DNA of 64,000 nt from CAIQJJ01 sp049325275. GTDB lineage: Bacteria; Chloroflexota; Anaerolineae; Anaerolineales; UBA4823. The position numbers were made by a program, and so were the translations under genes. This document shows positions 1 to 8,464 of this stretch, one piece after another. The stretch spans positions 264,734 to 328,733 of the forward strand of contig JBMOLU010000013.1 in assembly GCA_049325275.1 (NCBI GenBank). Direction: 5' to 3'. Below the pieces are notes generated by a model that was not told the origin of the DNA, did no database searches, and worked only from the letters and a program-made list of their open reading frames with translations. Each line of letters begins with the position of its first letter. Position 1 is the stretch's first letter.

Positions 1-2123
1 GGCGCGGCAGCGCCGTGGTCGTGGCTACCGGCATGCAAACGGAACTCGGCCACATCGCGGACATGATCCAGACGGTCGGGTCCGAAAAGACACCGTTACA
101 GCGTCGTCTGGACCAGTTAGGCAAAGGGCTGGCGATCGCTGCCCTGGCCATCGTGGGGGTCGTCTTTCTCATCGGCATTCTGCGCGGTGAGGAAGTTCGC
201 CTGATGTTCATGACCGCCATCAGCATGTCGGTCGCCGCCGTGCCCGAAGGCCTGCCGGCCGTGGTCACGATTGCGTTGGCTCTTGGCGCACAGCGCATGC
301 TCAAGCGCCAGGCGCTGATCCGCAAGCTGCCGGCCGTCGAGACCCTCGGTTCGGTCACGACCATCTGCTCTGACAAAACCGGCACGTTGACCGAAAACCG
401 CATGACCGTCACCGTACTCGACGTCGCCGGCAACCGGCTGAACTTCCTGGAACAGGTGAGCGGCTACAGTCCCCTGGTGCGCCCGAAAAACGAACCGGAC
501 CTCGATCTCACCCGCCACCGCTCGGTGCCCGTGCTCCTGTTGGGCGGCGCCTTGTGCAACGACGCCATCCTGGAATGCGACGAGGAAAAAAGTACCTACA
601 CGGCCGTGGGCGATCCCACCGAAGGCGCTCTGGTTATCGCGGCCGCACACGCCGATTTGTGGAAGGATGAGTTGGAAGAACGCATCCCGCGCGTGGGCGA
701 ACTGCCCTTCGACTCCGACCGCAAACGCATGACCACCCTTCACCGTTTCCCGGCCGGCGGCGAGGCGCTGCCGCAGGGCCTGTCTATCTTACAAGAGCTT
801 CGCCGGGGCGACTACATGGCCTTCACCAAGGGATCCGTCGATGGCCTGCTCCAAATCTCGGACGAGGTGTGGGTGGAAGATCACATCGAACCACTCACCC
901 CGGCGTGGGCCGAGCGCATCCAGGCAGCCAACGACGAAATGGCGCAAAAAGGGATGCGCGTGTTGGGCGTGGCCCTGCGCTGGCTGGCAGAGAACCCCGA
1001 AACACCGACCGAGCAGAACGTCGAACACGGCTTGGTATTCGTCGGCATGTCCGGCATGATCGACCCCGCCCGGCCTGAAGTACGCGATGCGGTTGCCGTC
1101 ACGCGCGCCGCCGGTGTGCGCCCGGTGATGATCACCGGCGATCATCCCCTCACAGCCCTGCACATCGCCGGCCAGCTCGGGATTGCCACCAACGACCGGG
1201 TCATCACCGGCCAGGAACTGGTAAAAATGACCGTCGACGAGCTTAAGGCCGTCGTCGAAGAGACGTCGGTCTATGCGCGGGTCTCGCCGGAGCACAAGCT
1301 CAAGATTGTCCAGGCCCTGCAGGAGAAAGGCCATATCGTCGCCATGACTGGCGACGGCGTCAACGACGCGCCGGCCCTCAAGCGCGCTGACATCGGTGTA
1401 GCCATGGGCATCACCGGCACGGATGTTTCGAAAGAAGCCTCCGACATGGTCCTGCTCAACGATAACTACGCCACCATCGTCGCTGCGGTCGAAGAAGGCC
1501 GCCGCATTTACGACAACATCCGCAAGTTCATTCGCTACACGATGACTTCCAATGCCGGCGAGATTTGGGTCATGCTGCTGGCGCCCTTCCTGGGGATGCC
1601 GCTGCCGCTCCTGCCGCTGCAAATTCTGTGGGTCAACCTGGTGACCGATGGCCTGCCCGGCTTGGCGCTGACCGTCGAGCCTGCCGAGCGCGACACAATG
1701 CAGCGCCCGCCGCATTCACCAAAGGAAAATATCTTCGGGCGTGGCATGGCCCGCGACATCCTGGTGGTCGGCTTGTTGATGGGGCTGATCTCGCTGGGCG
1801 TGGGTTTCTTTGCCTGGCGCGCCGGCGATCCGGCCTGGCAGACGATGGCCTTCACGACGCTCACCATGGCGCAGATGGGCAATGCGCTGGCCGTACGCTC
1901 CGAGCGATATCCGCTCTGGAAGATCGGGCTGTTCTCCAATCGCCTGGTCCTGGGCGCCGTGCTGCTCACCCTGGGCTTGCAACTGACCGTCGTTTACGTG
2001 CCTTTCTTCCAGGAAATCTTCAGCACCGTTCCTCTTACCGCCGCCGATCTGGCGCTCAGCCTCGGCTGCAGCGTGTTGGTATACCTGGGTATCGAAGTTT
2101 ACAAGCTCATCTCCCGCAGCTGA
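1..2123 (+). CDS. Cation-transporting P-type ATPase, 3' part (partial)
   Basis: This is the C-terminal two thirds of a P2-type (Ca2+/Na+-like) ATPase, an inner-membrane pump that moves cations using ATP through an aspartyl-phosphate intermediate. The frame is open to base 3, so the gene begins upstream of the window. Visible in order: the end of the actuator domain (VVVATGMQTELG), a transmembrane pair with the PEGLP motif of TM4, the phosphorylation motif DKTGTLT with the Asp codon at 372-374, the nucleotide-binding KGS region, the TGDGVNDAPALK hinge motif, then the C-terminal membrane helices of the cation_ATPase_C type. PEGLP in TM4 fits Ca2+ or Mn2+ pumps of the SERCA/PMR1 class, but the ion cannot be fixed from sequence. 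A perfect 14-bp hairpin follows the stop. Confidence 0.93.
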   Translation, partial: RGSAVVVATGMQTELGHIADMIQTVGSEKTPLQRRLDQLGKGLAIAALAIVGVVFLIGILRGEEVRLMFMTAISMSVAAVPEGLPAVVTIALALGAQRMLKRQALIRKLPAVETLGSVTTICSDKTGTLTENRMTVTVLDVAGNRLNFLEQVSGYSPLVRPKNEPDLDLTRHRSVPVLLLGGALCNDAILECDEEKSTYTAVGDPTEGALVIAAAHADLWKDELEERIPRVGELPFDSDRKRMTTLHRFPAGGEALPQGLSILQELRRGDYMAFTKGSVDGLLQISDEVWVEDHIEPLTPAWAERIQAANDEMAQKGMRVLGVALRWLAENPETPTEQNVEHGLVFVGMSGMIDPARPEVRDAVAVTRAAGVRPVMITGDHPLTALHIAGQLGIATNDRVITGQELVKMTVDELKAVVEETSVYARVSPEHKLKIVQALQEKGHIVAMTGDGVNDAPALKRADIGVAMGITGTDVSKEASDMVLLNDNYATIVAAVEEGRRIYDNIRKFIRYTMTSNAGEIWVMLLAPFLGMPLPLLPLQILWVNLVTDGLPGLALTVEPAERDTMQRPPHSPKENIFGRGMARDILVVGLLMGLISLGVGFFAWRAGDPAWQTMAFTTLTMAQMGNALAVRSERYPLWKIGLFSNRLVLGAVLLTLGLQLTVVYVPFFQEIFSTVPLTAADLALSLGCSVLVYLGIEVYKLISRS

Positions 2124-2140
2124 TTTTTCAAGTCAGTCAT

Positions 2141-2185
2141 CCGGCAGTTCTGCCGCAACCATCTGAAGCATGGCAGAACTGCCGG
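2141..2185. terminator. 14-bp perfect inverted repeat after the ATPase gene
   Basis: CCGGCAGTTCTGCC (2141-2154) is exactly complementary to GGCAGAACTGCCGG (2172-2185), with a 17-nt loop. There is no T-run, so this is either a factor-assisted terminator, an mRNA-protecting hairpin or a small palindromic repeat. The rest of the gap to 2432 has no gene I can support. Confidence 0.6.
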
Positions 2186-2318
2186 GAGACGTATGAGGGG
2201 GAACTATACCGGCACGATTGGTTAACAACCTAAGTGCCACCAACCAACCCAATTCAAACGCACACCAACGCACTACGGCGCTTCTCACGAGGTTTATTCT
2301 CTACAATAGCATCAGTGC

Positions 2319-2412
2319 AAGGGTTTCTTCTCAAAAAGGAAGGCGGTGTGGGCAGTGTGTGCATTTCACCCACAGACGCCTGCACAGTCTATTTTTGGAG
2401 AAACACTGTGCA
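2319..2412. repeat. Imperfect palindromic segment upstream of the ferritin-like gene
   Basis: The stretch starts with GTTTCTTCTCAAAAAG and ends with CTATTTTTGGAGAAAC, which are imperfectly complementary. Inside are GGCGGTGTGGG / CCCACAGACGCC and, on the right side, an exact 8-bp pair TGCACAGT (2381-2388) / ACTGTGCA (2405-2412). The left end shares CTTCTCAAAAAG with the element at 29655-29758. It may be a decayed copy of that family, or an operator for the downstream gene. Confidence 0.4.
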
Positions 2413-2447
2413 AACATTTTCCAAAACTTATCTAAGGAGGCAAAAAA

Positions 2448-3695
2448 ATGGGCTTTAACCCACTGGATGAAAAAGGAATTCCGCTGGAAAAACAGGCGCG
2501 CAGTTGGTCCGAGTTAAACGTCAAGCCCTACACCGCATGCGACGTACATCCGTATACCCGTACACGCGTGATTTTAATGAATGGGATCGAGGTAGAAGCG
2601 GCCCTTTTTCTGCACCAGATGAATCGCCACGCGACCGACATGGCCCTCAAACAACAACTGGCCATGACCCGCCGCATGGAACAGCAACAGCAGAAAATGG
2701 TCAACTGGCTGATCCCGGCACAGGAATCGGTGCTCGAGGTGACGCTGGGGTACGAACAGGTCGCCGTCGATCTCACCGCCTGGCTGGCAAAAACCGAGCC
2801 GGACCCCTACGTCAAGCAGGCCCTAGACTTTGCCTTGCTGGAGGACTTCGATCATTTATATCGCTATGCCAATCTCTATTCGTTGGATACCGGCCAGGAT
2901 CCGTCCGAGATCGTCGGCGATTACACCGAAATTATGCCCGGCCGGCCGACGATTGCCGAACATCGCCATCCTTTCGACAGCGTACGGCGCCACTACGACG
3001 CCACTACGGCCGACATTCTCACAAAGCTGCATGTCTGCACGATTGTGGCCGGCGAACAGCAGACGATGAATTACTACATGAATTCCGGGAATCGTTACGC
3101 CAACATGCTGGGGCGAGGGCTGTACCTGGAAATTGCACAAATCGAGGAACAGCATGTCAGTCACTACGAGAGCCTCGCCGACCCGCGCATGTCGTGGTTC
3201 GAGCACCTCGTCATGCACGACTACAACGAAACCTATCTCTACTACTCGTGCTTGGAGAGCGAAAACGACCCACGCATCAAGCAAATCTGGGAGTTGATGC
3301 TGCAAATGGAAATCGGGCACCTGCACAACTCCATTGAATTGATGAAAAAATTCGAGCAGCGTGACGCTCGCACCATGCTGCCCAAAGAATTCCCCACCTT
3401 AACGATCTTCGAGTCGAACAAGGAATACGTACGCGATGTCATCAAGCAGCAGCTCAACCTGACCGCAGAGGGTACAGAATTCGTGCCGGTTGGAGCGCTT
3501 CCGAATGACTTCCGCTACTTTGAATATAACCGTATGGTTAACGGGGACAAGGTCCCATCCCAAGAGGTGATCCGCGAGCACATCACCGAAAAGCAACAGG
3601 ATTACCGGCTGATGACAGAGGGCGATTATCCAGTGGGGGCCTTGCAATCTCGTACGTCGGTTCCTGATACGGTGGCTCGTACAATGCCGGCTTAA
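2448..3695 (+). CDS. Ferritin-like diiron domain protein
   Basis: A 415-residue soluble protein, predicted all-helical. It has the Glu/His pattern of a ferritin-like four-helix bundle: an early helix with VEAALFLHQM, a helix with LLEDFDHLYR (E-x3-H), a helix with AGEQQTMNYY, the classical metal-ligand motif IEEQHVSHYESL (E-E-x-H), and a final helix with MEIGHLHN (E-x2-H). This pattern is known from diiron and dimanganese proteins such as manganese catalases and rubrerythrin relatives, so an oxidative-stress or oxidase role is plausible; the substrate is not known. The start at 2448 is fixed by a strong ribosome site (AAGGAGG, about 2434-2440). The gene is monocistronic and ends before a terminator at 3770-3794. 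Confidence 0.75.
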   Translation: MGFNPLDEKGIPLEKQARSWSELNVKPYTACDVHPYTRTRVILMNGIEVEAALFLHQMNRHATDMALKQQLAMTRRMEQQQQKMVNWLIPAQESVLEVTLGYEQVAVDLTAWLAKTEPDPYVKQALDFALLEDFDHLYRYANLYSLDTGQDPSEIVGDYTEIMPGRPTIAEHRHPFDSVRRHYDATTADILTKLHVCTIVAGEQQTMNYYMNSGNRYANMLGRGLYLEIAQIEEQHVSHYESLADPRMSWFEHLVMHDYNETYLYYSCLESENDPRIKQIWELMLQMEIGHLHNSIELMKKFEQRDARTMLPKEFPTLTIFESNKEYVRDVIKQQLNLTAEGTEFVPVGALPNDFRYFEYNRMVNGDKVPSQEVIREHITEKQQDYRLMTEGDYPVGALQSRTSVPDTVARTMPA

Positions 3696-3769
3696 CACGA
3701 GGCCAAGGGGGTTCGGCCGTAGCGTGGGTAGACGGCAAGCTTTTCAGGTAGTGTGTTCGATCATAAAGC

Positions 3770-3794
3770 AAGGAGGCAGTTGGGCTGCCTCCTT
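3770..3794 (+). terminator. Intrinsic terminator of the ferritin-like gene
   Basis: AAGGAGGCAG (3770-3779) pairs perfectly with CTGCCTCCTT (3785-3794) around a 5-nt loop and is followed by a T-rich tract (TTCTTGTTTCTG). Confidence 0.75.
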
Positions 3795-3853
3795 CTTCTT
3801 GTTTCTGTTATCTTCCTGCGTTGGCTGCACGGAAAAGCAACCAGGAAAGCAAA

Positions 3854-3885
3854 AAAAACTGGCGGCACGACGGCCGCCAGTTTTT
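3854..3885. terminator. Bidirectional intrinsic terminator
   Basis: AAAAACTGGCGGC (3854-3866) pairs exactly with GCCGCCAGTTTTT (3873-3885). It carries A/T runs on both sides, so it can stop transcription from both converging genes. It is most likely the terminator of the minus-strand secreted-protein gene ending at 3919. Confidence 0.8.
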
Positions 3886-3918
3886 ACCGATAAGACTACT
3901 GATAAAGCCACTTCACCG

Positions 3919-5049
3919 CTAGTCGGTGCAATGACCCGGCCCGATCAAACCATTGTTGTAATCGTCCAGAACAGCGGCAACGCGCACAAACTCCTGGCGG
4001 ACGGCCTTCGGCAGGTTCGCATCAGGGGCATACGTGTTGAACAGCGTCTCCGCATTGGCCAGCTCGGCATCGATCACCGATGGGTCAGCGCCGTTAAGCT
4101 GGTTCAGGCGTGCTGCGATATAGGCGTGAGAGAGAATGTAGTAGGCGTTGCCCTTGGGGGATGTCCACAAGACATTGTACCAACTTTGCCCACTCAAGAA
4201 GAAAAGGGTGTCTTCACCGACCAAGGCCCAGGTCTCATCGTAAGAAGCCGGCCCGTACGTGGAATGGGTCTTCCAGTAACCAGGCGTCAGGCTGCACCCG
4301 CCGGCGCAGGGTACTGTAACCGGCACGTTCCATACAGCGCTGCCGGAGGCACCGCTATCGTTGGTTACGAAACTGGCAATGTTGTTTACATCGTAAGAAC
4401 CACAGGCCTCATAGGGACCAACGTCGACGGTGTAAGGGAAGGTAGCACTCCCGCGGCATACGACGCCCAAAAAGCCGAAGATGCTATCGTCCACATTGAC
4501 GCACTCGTCATCTTCCGTCAAGGGCGGCATCACGGTTACATCGGCAGTGTAGCTAAAAACCCGGCCATCCTCCAGGACTGCGGTCGCCACCGTCGTCCGG
4601 CTCGATCCGTCGGAGACTGCCTGCAGGAACGTGCAGACGACGGTTCCGCCCGCAGGCACCACTGCCGGCAGCGCGGCACTGCAGGTCAACTGCGGCGCAA
4701 TCCCATCGGGCATGAGTACTGTGCTGATGCTGGTCAGTGTGAGGGGCTGCTCGGTGTAGTTGTAGAAGGTTGTCGTTCCGGGAACGCGCCAGTTGCTGTC
4801 CACGGGCAAGCCGTCAACCGCAACCAGGTAATTCACCGGCATCACCTGTCCTGGGAGAAGGACCAGGCTGCTCTGATCGGCCGACTTGCTGATATTCCAG
4901 GTCCAGTCTCGATCAAAGCGCAGGCTGGCGGTCGTCCGCACCTTCAAAGGCGGGGGTACGGTGTCGCTGGCCGAGACAGCGGAGACTCCGGCTGCAGACA
5001 AAATCATAACCGACAAAACAAAAGCGAGAAAGAATTTTTTGAGATACAT
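3919..5049 (-). CDS. Secreted protein with PGYWKTH motif
   Basis: A 376-residue exported protein of unknown function. The ATG at 5049 gives a clear signal peptide (MYLKKFFLAFVLSVMILSA, cleavage near VSA-SD) preceded by AAGGA; the frame is open further upstream but without a signal sequence. The middle is beta-rich, like an immunoglobulin-type extracellular domain. The C-terminal third holds the Cys-Ser-Leu-Thr-Pro-Gly-Tyr-Trp-Lys-Thr-His motif, a signature that recurs in secreted bacterial proteins, followed by a helical segment (AYYILSHAYIAARLNQLNGAD). Cysteines come in pairs that could form disulfides. Monocistronic, with a structured leader upstream, so expression is probably controlled by premature termination. 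Confidence 0.75.
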   Translation of the reverse strand: MYLKKFFLAFVLSVMILSAAGVSAVSASDTVPPPLKVRTTASLRFDRDWTWNISKSADQSSLVLLPGQVMPVNYLVAVDGLPVDSNWRVPGTTTFYNYTEQPLTLTSISTVLMPDGIAPQLTCSAALPAVVPAGGTVVCTFLQAVSDGSSRTTVATAVLEDGRVFSYTADVTVMPPLTEDDECVNVDDSIFGFLGVVCRGSATFPYTVDVGPYEACGSYDVNNIASFVTNDSGASGSAVWNVPVTVPCAGGCSLTPGYWKTHSTYGPASYDETWALVGEDTLFFLSGQSWYNVLWTSPKGNAYYILSHAYIAARLNQLNGADPSVIDAELANAETLFNTYAPDANLPKAVRQEFVRVAAVLDDYNNGLIGPGHCTD

Positions 5050-5249
5050 AAGAAAGCATCCTTTTGGTTTGAAAAGTGAGTTGTAGAACCGATAAACGTT
5101 CACAGTTGTGTAAAACCGATAAAAGAAGTCCAGTTCACACTTGAAAAGAAACAACCATGTGGTAAGCAACTGCCCTTGAAACCCGATCCGTTCACCTCCT
5201 GGCGAAGTAGTTTCTGGCGCCTGGGCCGTCCAGAAATGGGAGGCCGGTT

Positions 5250-5284
5250 AAAGAAAAAAACCGACCACTGAATTGGGTCGGTTT
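5250..5284 (-). terminator. Rho-independent terminator in the leader of the PGYWKTH gene
   Basis: On the minus strand AAACCGACC (complement of 5276-5284) pairs with GGTCGGTTT (complement of 5258-5266) and runs into TTTTTTTCTTT. It lies between two divergent genes, upstream of the minus-strand start at 5049, so it does not end any known gene. The likely role is transcription attenuation of that gene, or the 3' end of a small RNA. Confidence 0.7.
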
Positions 5285-5345
5285 CGCCACTAGCTACCCA
5301 CCGGTTGCGCCTTTATCAGGCCGGCGACCAGTTCAACGCGATGGG
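5276..5345 (-). ncRNA. Candidate riboswitch-like leader RNA
   Basis: Upstream of the leader terminator, the minus-strand RNA contains GGTCG (complement of 5325-5329). It can pair with CGACC (complement of 5276-5280), which is also the 5' arm of the terminator; the two pairings exclude each other. Between them lie nested pairings (CCGG...CCGG and GCCT...AGGC) and the single-stranded-looking GGTGGGTAGCTAG. That string recalls part of the cyclic-di-GMP-I aptamer, but the other conserved half of that aptamer is not present, so no known class is assigned. Confidence 0.35.
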
Positions 5346-5486
5346 TCATCGCTTCCCATGTATCATCATGACAGCTTTGTAAGATTTCTCATCGAGTAGA
5401 ACGCAGCAACACGAATTTTGTTACAGTTCTTTTGGGAAAAAATGGTAAGATTTGGGCAAATTGACAAATTCGATGCCCCAAACACC

Positions 5487-6530
5487 ATGCCTGCGAAATC
5501 CAACCTCTGGTCAAAATTGTTTTCTAGGTTTGCGCCATCGCCAACAAAACCGATTGGCGAATATCCACTGGCCGGCCTTTTCGACCTGCTCACAGCCAGC
5601 CCCGTGGAAGAACTGCCTGAACAGGCGCTGGCGTGGACCGTCTCCAGCCTGAAAGCGCGTGCCGGTTGGCTGTATATTTTCAAGCCGGGCGACGCCAACT
5701 CGCAGCACATTCTCGCCCAGGCCGGAGAACGGGCGAACGATGAAACCGAGCGGCGGGCAAGCAGCGCCCTGGCACGAAAATTCTTCGACGGCAAGAGCGC
5801 CGCACCGGACAACGCAAGGCTCGTGGTTGCGCTGGGCTATCAAGGGAACACCCTGGGCGCCATTGTGTTTTTGTGGGATACTAAACCTCCTCAACTGCCC
5901 GAAAAACTGGGAAGTTATTTTGGATTCGCGCTCGCCTACACAGGCCTGCATGAAGAAGCCCGCCAAGAAGCCGAGCAACGCCGCCAGCTAGAAGCCCGTC
6001 TGGCGCATGCCTGCGCCGATGAATGCAAGCAAGAAACCGAACTGGCGCTGCTCAACGGCATAACCGACGCCATCGTTAGCGGTGCCGGCCCTATGGCTGT
6101 TTTAGAAATTTTGTGTCGTGAACTGGTCAGCACCTTCGGCGCAACACAGTCGGGCGCGGCGCTGCTCGATGAAAACGGCCAGAGCCTGCGCGTCGTGGCC
6201 GAGTACATTCCCGCACACGGCACACCGAGCCTGGGCGTAACTATCCCGGTCAACAATAACCCATCTTCGTTGTATGTGATTCGCATGAAAGCACCGTTAG
6301 CCGTCAGTGACGTACAGCATGACATTCGCATGACGCCGATTTACGAGTTAATGAAACAGCGCGGCGTGGCTTCCATATTGATTTTGCCGCTGCTGGTCGG
6401 CAACCAGGTCATCGGAACCGTCGGCATCGACTCTGCCGAACCGCGCGAATACAGTGAGGCGGAAATCCAACTGGCGCTCAAGGCCGCCACCCTGGCGGCT
6501 TGGGCAGTGAACGCGCAAACCAAGGAGTAG
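5487..6530 (+). CDS. GAF-domain protein
   Basis: A cytosolic protein of about 347 residues. The N-terminal half resembles a degenerate GAF/PAS-type sensor fold (WLYIFKPGDANSQHILAQAGE...), then comes a short coiled coil (EEARQEAEQRRQLEARLAHACAD). A recognisable GAF domain follows (LLNGITDAIVSGAGPMAVLEILCREL ... SLGVTIPVNN ... ILILPLLVGNQVIGTVGIDS). No output domain is fused, so it may be a stand-alone sensor or partner. The start is uncertain: ATG at 5487 or 5442, or TTG at 5418, none with a good ribosome site. The stop is 4 bases before the next gene, so the two are co-transcribed. Confidence 0.7.
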   Translation: MPAKSNLWSKLFSRFAPSPTKPIGEYPLAGLFDLLTASPVEELPEQALAWTVSSLKARAGWLYIFKPGDANSQHILAQAGERANDETERRASSALARKFFDGKSAAPDNARLVVALGYQGNTLGAIVFLWDTKPPQLPEKLGSYFGFALAYTGLHEEARQEAEQRRQLEARLAHACADECKQETELALLNGITDAIVSGAGPMAVLEILCRELVSTFGATQSGAALLDENGQSLRVVAEYIPAHGTPSLGVTIPVNNNPSSLYVIRMKAPLAVSDVQHDIRMTPIYELMKQRGVASILILPLLVGNQVIGTVGIDSAEPREYSEAEIQLALKAATLAAWAVNAQTKE

Positions 6531-6534
6531 ACCC

Positions 6535-8451
6535 ATGTACCGCATTGAATCTTTCCTCTCGGCCCGCTTATTCCTTACCCCACAGGCAGTTGGCAACCAG
6601 ATCTATTTCGTCAGCAACTTGAGCGGGCGCCTGAGCTTATATGTGATGGATGCCGATGGCAGCGTACCGGCCCCGCTACTACCGCCGGATATCGCCATGC
6701 AAAACCCACACCTGATCGGCGGCGAATCGTTCTACGTTTTCCCTAAGCTCGGCAAGATACTGGTAATGTTGGATCACGATGGCGACGAGAATTACCAGCC
6801 CGTATGGATCCCAATCGGCGGCGGCTACCCGGTGCGGGCTTTCGGCAACGCCCTGGCAAACTATCGCGTCCACCTCAACGCCTGCTACCCCGAGAAAAAC
6901 TTGATTTACCTGACCGCCGACTCGCGCAGCGAGGCCAACACCATCACTTACCAGGCCAACCTGCTCACCGAAAAGCTGATCAAACTGGGGAACAGCCCGT
7001 GGGGGTTTTATCCGACAGCAGCCAACAGCAGCCATACGAAGGTCCTGTTGACCGCTTCCTACACAGCCGGTGATTCGGTCTTGTATACATGGCAAAAAGG
7101 GCAGCGTATGCCTCGCTTGCTGCATGGTACCCCACTTGAAAAGCGCAAAGCAGGCAAAGCCGTCGCCCCACTGGGCGTCTTCGGTGCAGCCTTCACGCCC
7201 GAAGATCGCGGCCTGCTGCTTGGCGTGGGCATCTTCCGCGACACCGGCAGCCTGGGATACCTGCGCATGAGCGAACCCAAAACCATCTGGCCGGTGATCA
7301 CCATCGGTGAAAGGCATGAAGGGCTGGGTGAGATGACCGGCCTGGAGCACCTGCGCAAAGACCGCTATCTGCTCAGCTACAATATCGACGGTTGCTCGTG
7401 GCTATACGAAGGGGTATTCGACGAGACCACGCTGACGATGACGCTGAAACGCGTCCTGGTCGGCGAAGGCGAGCTTGCCAACGGCGTGGTGGAAGCCTGC
7501 CATTACGATGAAGCCGAGAAGCGCTTCGCCGTTTCCTTTTCGACGGCCACTTCGCCGACCCAAATCTACACCCTCGAAAGCAAGAAAAAAGGCCGCGTGC
7601 TGGCCCACACGCAGGAACGGCTGCTCGGCATCGAACCATGCCTGCTCTCGGCAGGCGAAGAAGCGTCCTTCACCTCTCACGATGGGCTGCACATCTCTGC
7701 TCGCCTGTACCTGCCGGCCGCTGAGCTTGGCTTCAAGGCCCCCTATCCGTTGGTGTACTATATCCACGGCGGCCCGCAAAGCCAAGAACGGCCTGATTTC
7801 GCCTGGTTCTCGATGCCGTTGATCCAGTTCCTGACCCTGAATGGGTTTGCCGTTTTCGTACCCAACGTACGCGGCAGTTCGGGCTACGGCTTGAATTACA
7901 TGAAGAGGGTGGATCGCGACTGGGGCGGCGACGATCGACTCGACCACGTGCACGCCATGACCGAGATCTTGCCGAAAGACAAGCGCCTGGATACCGCGCG
8001 CGCAGCCGTGGTCGGCCGTTCGTATGGCGGCTATATGACGCTGACCCTGGCCGGCCGCCATCCCGAGCTATGGCAGGCCGCGGTCGATATGTTCGGCCCG
8101 TACGACCTGCTGACCTTCTCCGAGCGCATCCCGGCCACCTGGAAGCCCTATTTCGCCATTGCCTTGGGCGACCCGGCCAGTGAAGAAGGCCGCGCCTTCC
8201 TCACCGAGCGCTCGCCGCGCGTCTATCTCGATCAACTCGCCTGCCCGATGCTCGTCATCCAGGGCAAAAACGACCCGCGCGTCGTCGAACAGGAATCGCG
8301 CGATCTCGTAGAAAACCTGCGCGCCGGCGGCAAAAACATCGAATACATCATGTTCGAGAACGAAGGCCACGACGTGCTCAAGTTCGAAAACCGGGTGGCC
8401 TGCTACAACGCCATCACCGATTTCTTCAAGAAACACTTAACAAGAAAGTAG
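6535..8451 (+). CDS. S9 family serine peptidase (prolyl oligopeptidase type)
   Basis: A 638-residue cytosolic peptidase of the prolyl oligopeptidase / acylaminoacyl peptidase family. Residues 1-370 form the beta-propeller that filters substrates; residues about 390-638 form the alpha/beta hydrolase. Catalytic residues are visible: Ser496 in GRSYGGYM, Asp580 in KNDPRV and His612 in EGHDVL, with the oxyanion-side HGGPQSQ motif upstream. The length matches the family. There is no signal peptide, so it likely trims short peptides in the cytosol. Good ribosome site (AAGGAG) overlapping the end of the preceding GAF gene. Confidence 0.93.
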   Translation: MYRIESFLSARLFLTPQAVGNQIYFVSNLSGRLSLYVMDADGSVPAPLLPPDIAMQNPHLIGGESFYVFPKLGKILVMLDHDGDENYQPVWIPIGGGYPVRAFGNALANYRVHLNACYPEKNLIYLTADSRSEANTITYQANLLTEKLIKLGNSPWGFYPTAANSSHTKVLLTASYTAGDSVLYTWQKGQRMPRLLHGTPLEKRKAGKAVAPLGVFGAAFTPEDRGLLLGVGIFRDTGSLGYLRMSEPKTIWPVITIGERHEGLGEMTGLEHLRKDRYLLSYNIDGCSWLYEGVFDETTLTMTLKRVLVGEGELANGVVEACHYDEAEKRFAVSFSTATSPTQIYTLESKKKGRVLAHTQERLLGIEPCLLSAGEEASFTSHDGLHISARLYLPAAELGFKAPYPLVYYIHGGPQSQERPDFAWFSMPLIQFLTLNGFAVFVPNVRGSSGYGLNYMKRVDRDWGGDDRLDHVHAMTEILPKDKRLDTARAAVVGRSYGGYMTLTLAGRHPELWQAAVDMFGPYDLLTFSERIPATWKPYFAIALGDPASEEGRAFLTERSPRVYLDQLACPMLVIQGKNDPRVVEQESRDLVENLRAGGKNIEYIMFENEGHDVLKFENRVACYNAITDFFKKHLTRK

Positions 8452-8464
8452 CCAACTGACCAAT

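Noticed and set aside
3724..5079. 451-codon open frame on the plus strand
   Set aside because: It is antisense to the secreted PGYWKTH gene, which has a signal peptide, ribosome site and terminator. The plus-strand frame runs through two terminators.
5050..5169. Longer start (TTG at 5169) for the secreted PGYWKTH protein
   Set aside because: The added 40 residues are not a signal peptide. The inner ATG at 5049 has both a ribosome site and a proper signal sequence.
5276..5345. Known cyclic-di-GMP-I riboswitch
   Set aside because: Only a GGTGGGTAGC-like piece is present. The conserved GGCAAACC and ACGCAAAG segments are missing.
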